Shown here: piece by piece, positions 10,921 to 19,106 of the stretch
How the letters are laid out: each line of letters opens with the position of its first letter
Numbering within the stretch: position 1 is the first letter of the stretch
Assembly: GCA_963706905.1 (NCBI GenBank)
Contig: CAVPNY010000007.1
Location: 1 to 64,000 of the forward strand
Reading direction: 5' to 3'
Source of the DNA: CAVPNY01 sp963706905
GTDB taxonomy: Bacteria > Chloroflexota > Anaerolineae > Anaerolineales > UBA4823
Length of the DNA: 64,000 bases
Translations under genes and position numbers: made by a program
Notes under the pieces: generated by a model
Database searches by the model: none
What the model was told of the DNA's origin: nothing
The model's input: the letters and a program-made list of their open reading frames with translations, nothing else

Positions 10921-12516
10921 TCAAAATAAATCACTACGATGAGATCCGAGTTTAACAAGACTTTTTACAGTTGTTGTTATTGGGTCGTTTCTCCGGAGAA
11001 TGCCAGAACTCTCTTCCACTACCTCTCGAAGGTTATTGAATAAAGCTTTTGGCGCTTCTTCCTGCAGGTTTTGAGGCGAATCAAAGAGCACGGTAACCAA
11101 TACCCAGGATTGTGGTTGTGGAGCTAGGTCATCCCAGATACGGGCTGCATAGTCTTCGGTGATCCGATCAGCGGATTGAAGCCAGTATGCAGCCGAGTAG
11201 ATTGCAGGGTCATTCCCTTGACCAAGCGTCAGCCAGCGAACGGGGAAATCGTCGTCAACCATCATGGGTTGAGATTGCTGAACTTCCAATCCATAGACAG
11301 TGAAACAGCGCTCGGGGCGATGCTGGGCGCGCCAGGTGTCGCTGGCAACAAGTAAGAGCGAGCCGTGCAGTGTTCCCGCCTCGAATCGCCAGCGTGAGGC
11401 GGTAACACTGCCTTCTGTGCTTGCGCTGGTAAGCCAATCCAGCTCGCGTTGTGTGAGCGGCCAGGGAATGGTATGTAGTGCCTGGGGAAAATTCCAGGTA
11501 CGCAGGGTAGCAGCTGCTACCGGATTGGGACGTGGCGAGTAGAGTAGTGCCATCGCGATCAAGAAAATCACCAACCCTGGTGCCAGCCAGGCTGGTTGGG
11601 CAAAATTGGGCTGTCCCTCTTCTGAACGACTACTTTCTTTGGGAACTGCTGGGGTTCCAGCCCAACGTAACAGTACCAGGGCGGCACCACATGCCGCCAC
11701 AAAGCCGATCACGCCTAGGGGTACATGAATCATCTGAGCCAGAAGCCGCCAGCCGGCGACTTGCCCGATCAGCACCAGGAGCGCTACGCGTCCCAGATTG
11801 GCGAGTAACAGGAGTGCAAAGAAGGTCAGGGCTGCCAGCAGCCAGCGCCGGTTCAACGGCCGACGTTCGATCCAGGTTGCTGCCAGTAGAAATAGCGCCC
11901 CTGTCCAAAAACTCCTGACCCCGCTGCAGGGACTGTCCACCTGAGAGATGCCATTTTCGAAAATCAAGATAGTGTCCACGCCCACGCTGGGAACACCTAG
12001 CCCGGCCAGACCCTGGCTCACCAGGCGAGCGGTCATAATCCGTAGTGGGTATCCGATGAAAGTGTCCATGTGCTCGCCAAAAGGCAGTGCACCGATCAAC
12101 AATAAAGCTGCTGGCAATCCGGCGCGCCAGTAGGACGGGCGCAGCCACAGGCCGACCAGACCATAGCTTGCCAGGCCGAACAAGGTCGCAGATAGGGTGT
12201 TGATATCCAGGTAGCGCTCAACAACCAGAAATAGGATTGCGCCGCCCAGAGCCAGGGCTAAGGCTGGGGGATAGAGCTGAGGCGGTGTGTCCAGGCGAGG
12301 TCGCAAGCCACCTTTACGCACCTGGAAAATTACCAGCGCCAGCACCGCTACCAGTACTACTTGATTTGTGCGGAACTCCTGGCGGGTGAAGATAATACCC
12401 AGGTATGGGTACACCGAATGAAACAGCCACATCCAGAGTGCCAGGATAGCCGCGTTGGCAGCTATTTGAGAGATGGCTTGAACACTGGGAATGGCATTCG
12501 CCAGTTTACTGTTCAT
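10921..12516 (-). CDS. Exosortase with EpsI-like C-terminal domain
   Basis: An integral-membrane transpeptidase of the exosortase/archaeosortase family, 531 residues. The first 290 residues hold about eight to ten membrane segments with the expected catalytic residues: Cys197 in DSPCSGVRSF, Arg243 in ANLGRVALLV and His264 in QMIHVPLGVIGF. After a further membrane segment, residues about 330-500 form an EpsI/DUF3485-like outer domain (WRAQHRPERCFTVYGLEV, WVLVTVLFDSP). Exosortases cut C-terminal PEP-CTERM type signals, and such a tail lies on the very next gene, whose start is 15 bases downstream, so enzyme and substrate are probably co-transcribed. No other PEP-CTERM protein is visible in the window, which fits a dedicated enzyme-substrate pair. 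The subfamily (XrtO-like or other) is inferred from the partner, not from a profile search. Confidence 0.88.
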   Translation of the reverse strand: MNSKLANAIPSVQAISQIAANAAILALWMWLFHSVYPYLGIIFTRQEFRTNQVVLVAVLALVIFQVRKGGLRPRLDTPPQLYPPALALALGGAILFLVVERYLDINTLSATLFGLASYGLVGLWLRPSYWRAGLPAALLLIGALPFGEHMDTFIGYPLRIMTARLVSQGLAGLGVPSVGVDTILIFENGISQVDSPCSGVRSFWTGALFLLAATWIERRPLNRRWLLAALTFFALLLLANLGRVALLVLIGQVAGWRLLAQMIHVPLGVIGFVAACGAALVLLRWAGTPAVPKESSRSEEGQPNFAQPAWLAPGLVIFLIAMALLYSPRPNPVAAATLRTWNFPQALHTIPWPLTQRELDWLTSASTEGSVTASRWRFEAGTLHGSLLLVASDTWRAQHRPERCFTVYGLEVQQSQPMMVDDDFPVRWLTLGQGNDPAIYSAAYWLQSADRITEDYAARIWDDLAPQPQSWVLVTVLFDSPQNLQEEAPKALFNNLREVVEESSGILRRNDPITTTVKSLVKLGSHRSDLF

Positions 12517-12585
12517 AGTATCTCATGGCATATGAATATGAGGCCTGGATAATTGGAAACTGGCTAAACCGCCATTTCCCAATCC

Positions 12586-12726
12586 TCAGAGTGGACCAGG
12601 TGAGGAGCTCATGATCCCCCATGCTAGTTGAAGCTTTATGCGCACCTGGGATGCAAGTAGAGCAAAAGGAAACGCCAGCAGCACCGCCATGCCCCCATAA
12701 GCCAGTAGCCAAATTCGTATAGCCAC
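12586..12726 (-). CDS. Possible 46-residue single-span membrane peptide
   Basis: A GTG-started frame lies directly after the stop of the PadR-linked membrane protein and before the exosortase. It would encode 46 residues with one clear hydrophobic span (GMAVLLAFPFALLASQV) flanked by Arg and Lys. The sequence GAGAGGATAATATA precedes the GTG, giving a weak ribosome site. Nothing in it is recognisable. It could be chance, but the membrane-like composition and position in a run of minus-strand genes make it worth recording. Confidence 0.35.
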   Translation of the reverse strand: MAIRIWLLAYGGMAVLLAFPFALLASQVRIKLQLAWGIMSSSPGPL

Positions 12727-12730
12727 TATA

Positions 12731-13720
12731 TTATCCTCTCGAACTACTGGCATTTGAGGTGATGCGGTGGGAAATATGTTTTCCCAGGGCCATTAACCAC
12801 AGTGGGGCAGTCAAGATCAACACGAGCAGATAATTCGTATTCGATCCATCAACCTCGCTATTGGAATTTCCAATGGATGCAGGCATTCCAGTAGCTAAAA
12901 TCACTGCCAGGATCAATAGCAAGGCTGTTTGCCAGCGTCCCAGACGCACAATGGCGATTACCGCCAATGAGAGCATTAAACCTGCACTTACATAGAGTGC
13001 TGCCTCGTTCAGCGATCCAGAAATACTATTCTGCTGCGTTAGCCAGATCCACATCGGTGTTACCGGCAGGAGTGCCAACAGGCCTGAGATCCAGGCGCGG
13101 CGGGTCAGCCAGAAGAGCAGGATAACGGCCAGGATGAGCCAGATAATGCCAGCCAGAAAAGCTAGCGGTCCACTAGGGAAAAAGATGTTGATCTGGCTTA
13201 GCACAAAAACCAGTCCATAGCCAATCCAGCTGGCACACCAGATTGGCCAACGGAATCGTTGAGCGATCAAGAGCATAACCGCGACAATCGCCCAAAACAT
13301 AGGCAGTCCTGGACCATGATATTCTGGTAAGTTCAGCCCGTTGGTAACCAGCAATGGGAGGTACAGGGCTAGTGCGTACAGCAGGTGGGGTAAGCCAGCC
13401 ACTCCTGCACTGATCCAAGAGCGAGGATTGGAGATGTTGACTCCAAGTGAATCCTGGTCTTGCCAGGGGAGTAGGAACCATGCGTGGATATTGTTCCAGA
13501 ACTGGCGTGTCAGGTTGCCTGGTAATTCTACAAATTCGCGCAGAATAACCCTTGCTGAGCTGAACTGCCCACTACCGGATGCGTTTTTGAGCGCTTCTAT
13601 AAAGACAGCCTGCATCTCTTCAGCGTACTCTCGGCGAAAACCAGGTGGATAGAGGTATAGTGCGAGCGCGTATACCCAGGCTAGCAGTTTCAATGGTTTA
13701 TCCCTCCCCGTGTGTATCAT
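12731..13720 (-). CDS. Multi-span membrane protein with permease-prefix N-terminus
   Basis: About 329 residues. The N-terminal 90 residues (YALALYLYPPGFRREYAEEM ... REFVELPGNL) resemble the prefix domain found on many ABC permeases and on proteins encoded next to PadR regulators. Roughly eight to nine hydrophobic segments follow. I see no ATPase domain and no transport motif. The start at 13720 (MIHTGRDKPLK) lies just after the PadR stop and has GAGG upstream, whereas the longer frame from 13765 would overlap PadR. The pair is probably one operon under PadR control. Role unknown; a drug- or stress-responsive membrane protein is the usual inference for such pairs. Confidence 0.7.
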   Translation of the reverse strand: MIHTGRDKPLKLLAWVYALALYLYPPGFRREYAEEMQAVFIEALKNASGSGQFSSARVILREFVELPGNLTRQFWNNIHAWFLLPWQDQDSLGVNISNPRSWISAGVAGLPHLLYALALYLPLLVTNGLNLPEYHGPGLPMFWAIVAVMLLIAQRFRWPIWCASWIGYGLVFVLSQINIFFPSGPLAFLAGIIWLILAVILLFWLTRRAWISGLLALLPVTPMWIWLTQQNSISGSLNEAALYVSAGLMLSLAVIAIVRLGRWQTALLLILAVILATGMPASIGNSNSEVDGSNTNYLLVLILTAPLWLMALGKHISHRITSNASSSRG

Positions 13721-13727
13721 GCGAGCC

Positions 13728-14081
13728 TCAAGCAATATCCCCAATGAAACGCAGCTGGGCTGCACCTACCAGCCCCTCCAGGCGTTGAACCTCGACCTTT
13801 AGGATATCTCGGCCCAAGTCGGTGAGCAGGTAAGCTTTTCGTTGGCGTCCATTGGTGTCATTTTCATTCTCATCGGCGCGGCATATCCAACCTTGATCGA
13901 GCAGACGTTTTAGGGCGCTGTACAACGTGCCGGTGCTCAAAATCACCCGAGTGTGGCTGAGCCGGTCTACATCTTTCATGATAGCGTACCCGTGACGGGG
14001 TCCTTGCGCCAGGCTCAGCAGGATGAAATACGTCGTTTCTGTGAGAGGAATTTGAGAATAGGGATCCTTATCTGTGTTCAT
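13728..14081 (-). CDS. PadR-family transcriptional regulator
   Basis: A 117-residue winged-helix regulator. It shows the PadR pattern: ETTYFILLSLAQGPRHGYAI, then LSTGTLYSALKRLLDQGWI and GRQRKAYLLTDLGRDIL. PadR proteins bind DNA as dimers, usually repressing their own operon until a ligand is bound. It precedes the membrane protein at 12731-13720 with almost no gap, so it probably controls that gene. The region just upstream (14084-14150) is AT-rich, with repeated TATTAC / ACATATTAC stretches that could hold the operator. The size is typical for the short PadR subgroup. Confidence 0.9.
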   Translation of the reverse strand: MNTDKDPYSQIPLTETTYFILLSLAQGPRHGYAIMKDVDRLSHTRVILSTGTLYSALKRLLDQGWICRADENENDTNGRQRKAYLLTDLGRDILKVEVQRLEGLVGAAQLRFIGDIA

Positions 14082-14150
14082 CTCCCTCCGATAATAAGTC
14101 GCTAAGTAATATGTCGTACGATTACATATTACAGGAAAAAGAAAGCTATG

Positions 14151-15062
14151 TCAAGAAGGAATTTTCTTTTCTTGATTGCTTCTAGAATTCGAATTTGTCT
14201 GCAGGATTATCACCGCGAATACAATTAATATCCCACCAAGAAGTTGAGGAACCTCCAGTTGTTCTGAAAAAAATATACTCCCAAGGATGACTGCAATCAT
14301 GGGTTCGAAAGTTGCAACAATGCTCGCATTTGTAGCGGGAATACGTTGGAGTCCAGCGTTAAACGCCAGGCTGCCACCCAGAGTGGGGAGTATTCCAAGA
14401 AGAATCAACCAGGGGAGTGCCCTTGGCATAATAAAGATATGGAGCACCTCCGGAGAAGGCAGGAGTGGTAACATCCACAGTGCTCCGATCCCCAGTGCAT
14501 AGACGTTCACAGTCCAGGGCTGATAATCCCTTTGAAGGGCAGCTTTGTTGAACAGGATATAGGTGGCGTAGCCGATCCCTGCACCAAGACCAGCCAGAAA
14601 TCCGAGCAGATTGATCTGAGCGCTGATCAGATAGTAGACTTTCCCAACCAGAGCCGCTCCGACTGTAGCGAGCAGGAGCGCGCTCCCTTTGCGTAGGTCA
14701 AAATGCTCGTGATAGATCACTACGCTGAAAATTGTCACCCAAATCGGAGCCGTGTAAAGTAAAACAGCTGCCACGCCCATCCCCGCCAGAGCGATTGCAT
14801 AGATATAAATATAGAAAAATGCAGCAACTCCAAACAAGCCAAATACAATAAAAAATAATCTGTCACGTTTATTAAGGTGTAGGTCACTTCGCCGCCATAT
14901 TCCCAGAATAATAAACAGTATCAGTGCAGCGATTAACGCCCGGTAAAAAACGATCGCTAGGGGTGAGAATTGAAAGGCGGTGATCAAACCTTTGTAGAAA
15001 AGCCCAAGCGTTGCCCAGAGCGCCGCAGCAATCAAGATGTAACCGTAACCCGATAGTTTCAT
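14151..15062 (-). CDS. EamA/DMT-family transporter
   Basis: A 303-residue membrane protein of the drug/metabolite transporter superfamily. Ten hydrophobic segments form two EamA halves, starting with ILIAAALWATLGLFYKG and, in the second half, ATYILFNKAALQRDYQPW. The signature PATNASIVATFEPMIAVILG near residue 240 is typical. The substrate cannot be told from sequence; family members export amino acids, sugars or metabolites. It is transcribed on its own, diverging from the leader region of the proline dehydrogenase gene, which would fit an amino-acid exporter only weakly. The start at 15062 is the first ATG. Confidence 0.85.
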   Translation of the reverse strand: MKLSGYGYILIAAALWATLGLFYKGLITAFQFSPLAIVFYRALIAALILFIILGIWRRSDLHLNKRDRLFFIVFGLFGVAAFFYIYIYAIALAGMGVAAVLLYTAPIWVTIFSVVIYHEHFDLRKGSALLLATVGAALVGKVYYLISAQINLLGFLAGLGAGIGYATYILFNKAALQRDYQPWTVNVYALGIGALWMLPLLPSPEVLHIFIMPRALPWLILLGILPTLGGSLAFNAGLQRIPATNASIVATFEPMIAVILGSIFFSEQLEVPQLLGGILIVFAVIILQTNSNSRSNQEKKIPS

Positions 15063-15131
15063 TATTTCCTTATTGGAAATTAGTGAAGAATGTCACCAGA
15101 TCGGCGTGATTACTGGTAGAGGGTTGCCATA

Positions 15132-15276
15132 TATAAATCATGCTAAAATGATTTGGTGTCGGATAAACATCGAACTCCGACTATTTATTGGGAAGCCGGA
15201 TGCAGCGCTCACCATCACCTTGCAGGATAGTTTCCACCACAGTTGAAATCATGATAGGGGGCTGTGGTGGTTTTTT
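15132..15276 (+). ncRNA. Candidate small RNA or attenuated leader before the proline dehydrogenase gene
   Basis: An extended -10 box (TGCTAAAAT, about 15139-15147) is followed about 10 bases later by a folded stretch. GTCGGA pairs with TCCGAC in the 15155-15180 region. A perfect 9-bp hairpin, CCACCACAG (15234-15242) with CTGTGGTGG (15262-15270), ends in six T (15271-15276). That is a complete intrinsic terminator about 75 bases before the proline dehydrogenase start, with no gene ahead of it. It could end a small RNA of about 120 bases or attenuate the downstream gene. I do not recognise a known riboswitch. Confidence 0.45.
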
Positions 15277-15351
15277 GATCGGGTCAGCAGTCGGATATAT
15301 TTCAGCGCAAGTCACATTAATATTTCCCAGATATCATAAAGGATGTCAATC

Positions 15352-16314
15352 ATGCTACGCTCACTCCTGATCTATCTCTCCACAGCATCCTGGGCACGCC
15401 AGCTTGTAACAAGATGGAAATTTGCGTGGCGGGCGGCATCCCGTTTCATCGCCGGCGAGAAACTCGAGGACGCCATTCGTGTGGTCAGTGAACTTAATGC
15501 AAAAGGAATTAATGCCACCCTCGATCATCTTGGTGAGCATACAACCAGTGTAGAGAAGGCCAACCAGGCTACCGAAGATATCCTGGCTATCTTTGACGCC
15601 ATCCAGGAATCAGGCGTTCGCTCGAATGTCTCGGTGAAATTAACCCAAATTGGACTGGCCGTCGATGAAAGGGTCTGCGAAGAAAACTTGATGCGTATTC
15701 TGAGAAAGTCCAAGGATTACAATACGTTTTTGCGCATAGACATCGAGGATGCAACCGTGGTAGACAAGACGCTGGGAATATTCAGGAAAGCCCGGCAAGT
15801 ATGCGGCTGTGAGAATGTAGGGCAAGCAATCCAGGCCTACCTTTACCGAAGCGAGAAAGATATAGCCACTTTAATGAAAGAACAAGCACGCATCCGACTA
15901 TGTAAGGGCGCTTACAAAGAGCCGGAGGATGTTGCTTACCCCAAGAAAGCCGATGTAGATGCCAGCTTCGATCGGCTAACCATGGCGTTGATCGATGGCT
16001 CAATGGCTGCGGGTGCGCCAGTCTTGAGTCAGGATGGAAGATTGCCACCTATCCCAGCGATTGCATCTCATGATGAAAAAAGGATTGCTTTTACCAAAGC
16101 CTATGTTGCCAAGACTGGGTTACCTCACAAGGCCATAGAATTTCAGATGTTGAATGGCATCCGCAGGGATTTGCAAGAGCAGCTGGTTGCTGAGGGATAC
16201 CCGGTTCGGGTCTATGTACCTTATGGCACTGAATGGTATCCATATTATGTCAGGCGGCTGGCTGAGCGACCAGCAAATATCTGGTTCTTCGTGTCGAATT
16301 TTTTCCGCAAGTAG
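15352..16314 (+). CDS. Proline dehydrogenase (FAD-dependent, monofunctional)
   Basis: It oxidises L-proline to pyrroline-5-carboxylate, passing electrons via FAD to quinones at the membrane. The 320-residue chain fits the monofunctional PRODH/PutB type. The TIM-barrel landmarks are present: LDHLGEHT near residue 60, SNVSVKLTQIG near 95, LRIDIED near 125, QAYLYRS near 165, RLCKGAYKEP near 185, and the C-terminal YGTEWYPYYVRRLAERPAN, whose Tyr, Arg, Arg and Glu bind proline. The start at 15352 is preferred over the in-frame ATG at 15343 because AAAGGA lies at the right distance. No P5C dehydrogenase gene is adjacent. A terminator-like hairpin lies upstream, so expression may be attenuated. Confidence 0.92.
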   Translation: MLRSLLIYLSTASWARQLVTRWKFAWRAASRFIAGEKLEDAIRVVSELNAKGINATLDHLGEHTTSVEKANQATEDILAIFDAIQESGVRSNVSVKLTQIGLAVDERVCEENLMRILRKSKDYNTFLRIDIEDATVVDKTLGIFRKARQVCGCENVGQAIQAYLYRSEKDIATLMKEQARIRLCKGAYKEPEDVAYPKKADVDASFDRLTMALIDGSMAAGAPVLSQDGRLPPIPAIASHDEKRIAFTKAYVAKTGLPHKAIEFQMLNGIRRDLQEQLVAEGYPVRVYVPYGTEWYPYYVRRLAERPANIWFFVSNFFRK

Positions 16315-16321
16315 TTACGGG

Positions 16322-17506
16322 TTAAACCGAACCGGTTAAGTAGGCCAGTGCAGTCTGGGTCATAACTGCTACTCCTACCGGCAGGCATTCTTCGTCGATG
16401 TCGAAGATTGGGCTGTGCAGCTTGCGTTCCTCGCCGGGTCGAGCACAGCCTAATGTGAACATCGCACCCGGAGCAATGGCTGTCATGAATCCAAAATCCT
16501 CTGCACCCATTTCCATCTTGGGGGTGTGGATATGCTCTGCTCCAAGCAGAGGGCTGGCGACATTGCGGATGGTTTCAACGACAGTGGGGTTATTGAACAT
16601 CGGCGGGTAGCCAATTTCGAAGCGTAAGCGGTAGTCCCCGCCCAGGTTGCGCGCAATCGAGAAAGCGTGTTCTACCTCGGCATGGATAATATGTTGGACA
16701 TCTGATTCCATGAAACGCAATGTACCAGTTAATTCCACCTGATCTGGGATTACATTATCGATTTGTCCACCATAAATCGTTCCAATACTGACAACTGCCG
16801 GGTCAAATGGATGGAGGCGGCGGGAGACAATCCCATGCAAGGCCAGTATGACTAATCCAGAGAGATAGATCGGATCTACGACTTCATGTGGTTTCGCACC
16901 ATGCCCACCTTTTCCGATAACGGAACCGTAGAAAGTATCCACGCCAGCCGAAGCAACACCGGATTTGAGGGTTATCTCCCCTGCAGGGTAGCCAGAATCT
17001 ACGTGTAAAGCCAGAACGGTTTGAACAGATTCCATTGCCCCGTCGGCAATCATGCGAGGAGCCCCGCTGATACCTTCATCGTCGCCGACCTCCTCAGATG
17101 GCTGGAAGAGAAAGCGCAGCGTTCCTGGAAATGGAGTATCAGCAAAAAGACGGGCGGTGCCCAGGGCAATGGTCATGTGAGCATCGTGCCCGCAGGCATG
17201 CATGACGCCGGGATTCTTGGAAACATAGGGTGTATCATTCGCTTCGAGTATTGGCAGGGCATCCATATCGGCGCGGATGGCAACCACCGGCGAGCCTGCC
17301 CCTTTCTCCGCAAGGACTCCGGTGCGGCCTACTCCCCGGCGAACCTGATATCCCATCTCTGTCATGATGTCGGCAATGCGTGCAGAGGTGCGTGTTTCTC
17401 TAAAGCCCAGCTCAGGATTTGAATGAAACTCACGTCTCCAATTCACTAACTCTTTCTTGATGTTGCGAGCTTTTTGCAAGGAATTACCATTGGCATCGAT
17501 GTTCAT
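16322..17506 (-). CDS. M20D-family amidohydrolase (hippurate / N-acyl-amino-acid hydrolase type)
   Basis: A dinuclear metal hydrolase, 394 residues, that cleaves amide bonds of N-acyl amino acids or related conjugates. The metal-site motif HACGHDAHMT is clear near residue 100, the acidic pair lies in QPSEEVGDDEG near 140, and the C-terminal metal region reads MEMGAEDFGF near 350. A dimerisation domain with GKGGHGAKPHEVVDP lies between. Substrate specificity cannot be read from the sequence. It lies 98 bases beyond the mttB gene at 17604, on the same strand but past a strong hairpin, so it may be only partly co-transcribed with the mttB-glc series. It converges with the proline dehydrogenase gene, leaving only 7 bases between them. 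Confidence 0.88.
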   Translation of the reverse strand: MNIDANGNSLQKARNIKKELVNWRREFHSNPELGFRETRTSARIADIMTEMGYQVRRGVGRTGVLAEKGAGSPVVAIRADMDALPILEANDTPYVSKNPGVMHACGHDAHMTIALGTARLFADTPFPGTLRFLFQPSEEVGDDEGISGAPRMIADGAMESVQTVLALHVDSGYPAGEITLKSGVASAGVDTFYGSVIGKGGHGAKPHEVVDPIYLSGLVILALHGIVSRRLHPFDPAVVSIGTIYGGQIDNVIPDQVELTGTLRFMESDVQHIIHAEVEHAFSIARNLGGDYRLRFEIGYPPMFNNPTVVETIRNVASPLLGAEHIHTPKMEMGAEDFGFMTAIAPGAMFTLGCARPGEERKLHSPIFDIDEECLPVGVAVMTQTALAYLTGSV

Positions 17507-17553
17507 GGGTATCTATTTAAACCTCAATTCGAGAAAAGGTTAAAAAGGGCCAT

Positions 17554-17596
17554 TTGTCTATGATTAGAGCCATGAAACCGGTCTAATCATAGACAA
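17554..17596 (-). terminator. 15-bp perfect hairpin between mttB and the amidohydrolase gene
   Basis: TTGTCTATGATTAGA (17554-17568) and TCTAATCATAGACAA (17582-17596) are perfect complements around a 13-base loop. On the minus strand the hairpin follows the mttB stop and is followed, after a few bases, by five T. It may act as a terminator or as an mRNA 3'-end stabiliser. Its symmetry also allows a protein-binding operator. Confidence 0.55.
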
Positions 17597-17603
17597 TATA
17601 TCT

Positions 17604-19106
17604 TTATCGCAAATCTACATAAATATACTCAGGACGACTGGAAGGTAATTGATTCATCCCGGCTGCCATAGCCTGGCTTAGGACAATTTCGGATAGATTC
17701 TTCATATTTTCTTCTGGGAATTCTGGAGGTGAATAGCTCGCAATCAGCTCACTCACATGCTGCCGAGCCTTATCAAAGCTGTCTGGCTTACCATTTTCTT
17801 CCCAATTGCGAATGGATCCGCGGTCGATGATATCAGTGGGGAGATATTGTTCTTTTGAAAACAACTTGCGGGTTATTTTTTGTTTCAGGAAATTAGCCTG
17901 AAAATCAAAATCACTGAACATTTCAAGGGCAAGTGTGTCAGTGTGGCGTTGGATGCCTTTCAAGAATCGTTTGACCATGCCAATTATTTCAGCATCGATG
18001 ACGAGCTTTTCAGGACTCTGGCAGGCAAGAAAATCGAGCATCCCGGCGCCTGAGATCATGTTGATGCCCCCCAGCGCCCCTATCAAGGCAGTCATCCCGC
18101 TCTCTAATCCAGCTTGCGCGTCGACCTGCTTGCTATCGCTGGCGCCGAGATAGGTGTGGGTAGGAAGCCCAAGTGACTTGCCAATTTGCGCATAGGCAAT
18201 ATCAATCATAGCTGTCTCGATAGCGCCCATGGGTGTTGTCCCCCGTCGCATGTCAAAAATTGCTGGAGCACCTCCCCAAACAATCGGCGACCCGGGTCTG
18301 GCAAGTTGATGGATGGTGATTCCGCTCAAACACTCCGCGGCGTGCTGTACCACCGATCCGAGCAGCGTAATAGGCGCGGCTGCACCAGCCAGCGGCATCG
18401 AGACAATCTGTGCCGGAATGCCTGCTCTTGCCAGATCGACGAGACTTTGAGATGCGAAATTGCTCCAATTAAGTGGAGGAGAAGGGCATACATCGAAAAT
18501 GGCGCGCGGTTTATCAGTAAGTTGTTGCTGGCCCCCAGAGACAGCAGCTAACATATCAAACATGATCTGGTTTGTTTTGGTAGAAAAGGCGCCTGTGATA
18601 ACTGGTTTTTCTGAATAGAGCAAGACGAGGTAAAGCCGGTAAAGATCCCCAATTGCCTCAGGGACATCGTGGCAAACGACCGCAGTTGATTGGGCGTCGT
18701 ACTGGGGGAGTGTTTCGGTGATCTGGATCAATTTTTTCAAATCGGCTGAGGTCGAAGGGCGGTGTTCTCCTGTATCGGCATCCAGGATATGCACCCCGCT
18801 TGACCCCGGATCAAAATGAACCTGATCACCTCCATAGCACACACTTGCTTTTCCTTGAGCGTCGTAGAGCCAGAATTCCTTGGGTGCGGTCTTGATGGCA
18901 TCCTGGATAATCTCATTCGGAAAACGGACCACATTCTTGATTGGAACAACCTCGCAGCCTGCCTTTTGCAGCATTGCCATCACGTCTGGCGAACCCATCT
19001 TTACCCCAATTTCAGCCAGGATCTGGTAAGCCTCTGTGAGGATCTCCTCTGTTAATTCCTTGTTGAGTAAGTTAAGTCGTGGTTGCATGGTTGCCTTAGT
19101 TTTCAA
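17604..19106 (-). CDS. MttB-superfamily methyltransferase without pyrrolysine (copy 1)
   Basis: A 500-residue member of the trimethylamine methyltransferase superfamily. These barrel proteins move a methyl group from a quaternary or tertiary amine to a corrinoid protein. True archaeal MttB has an in-frame UAG read as pyrrolysine; here the frame runs through without an internal stop, so this is the non-pyrrolysine type, whose studied members use glycine betaine, proline betaine, carnitine or gamma-butyrobetaine. Landmarks include DPGSSGVHILDADTGEHRPS near 100 and PIVWGGAPAIFDMRRGTTPM near 275. It overlaps the second mttB by 11 bases. No corrinoid-binding protein or reactivase gene is present in the window, so its partner is elsewhere. 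Confidence 0.85.
   Translation of the reverse strand: MKTKATMQPRLNLLNKELTEEILTEAYQILAEIGVKMGSPDVMAMLQKAGCEVVPIKNVVRFPNEIIQDAIKTAPKEFWLYDAQGKASVCYGGDQVHFDPGSSGVHILDADTGEHRPSTSADLKKLIQITETLPQYDAQSTAVVCHDVPEAIGDLYRLYLVLLYSEKPVITGAFSTKTNQIMFDMLAAVSGGQQQLTDKPRAIFDVCPSPPLNWSNFASQSLVDLARAGIPAQIVSMPLAGAAAPITLLGSVVQHAAECLSGITIHQLARPGSPIVWGGAPAIFDMRRGTTPMGAIETAMIDIAYAQIGKSLGLPTHTYLGASDSKQVDAQAGLESGMTALIGALGGINMISGAGMLDFLACQSPEKLVIDAEIIGMVKRFLKGIQRHTDTLALEMFSDFDFQANFLKQKITRKLFSKEQYLPTDIIDRGSIRNWEENGKPDSFDKARQHVSELIASYSPPEFPEENMKNLSEIVLSQAMAAGMNQLPSSRPEYIYVDLR

Noticed and set aside
15188..15370. A 60-codon frame before the proline dehydrogenase gene
   Set aside because: It runs through the terminator hairpin and the ribosome site of the next gene; the structured-RNA reading fits better.
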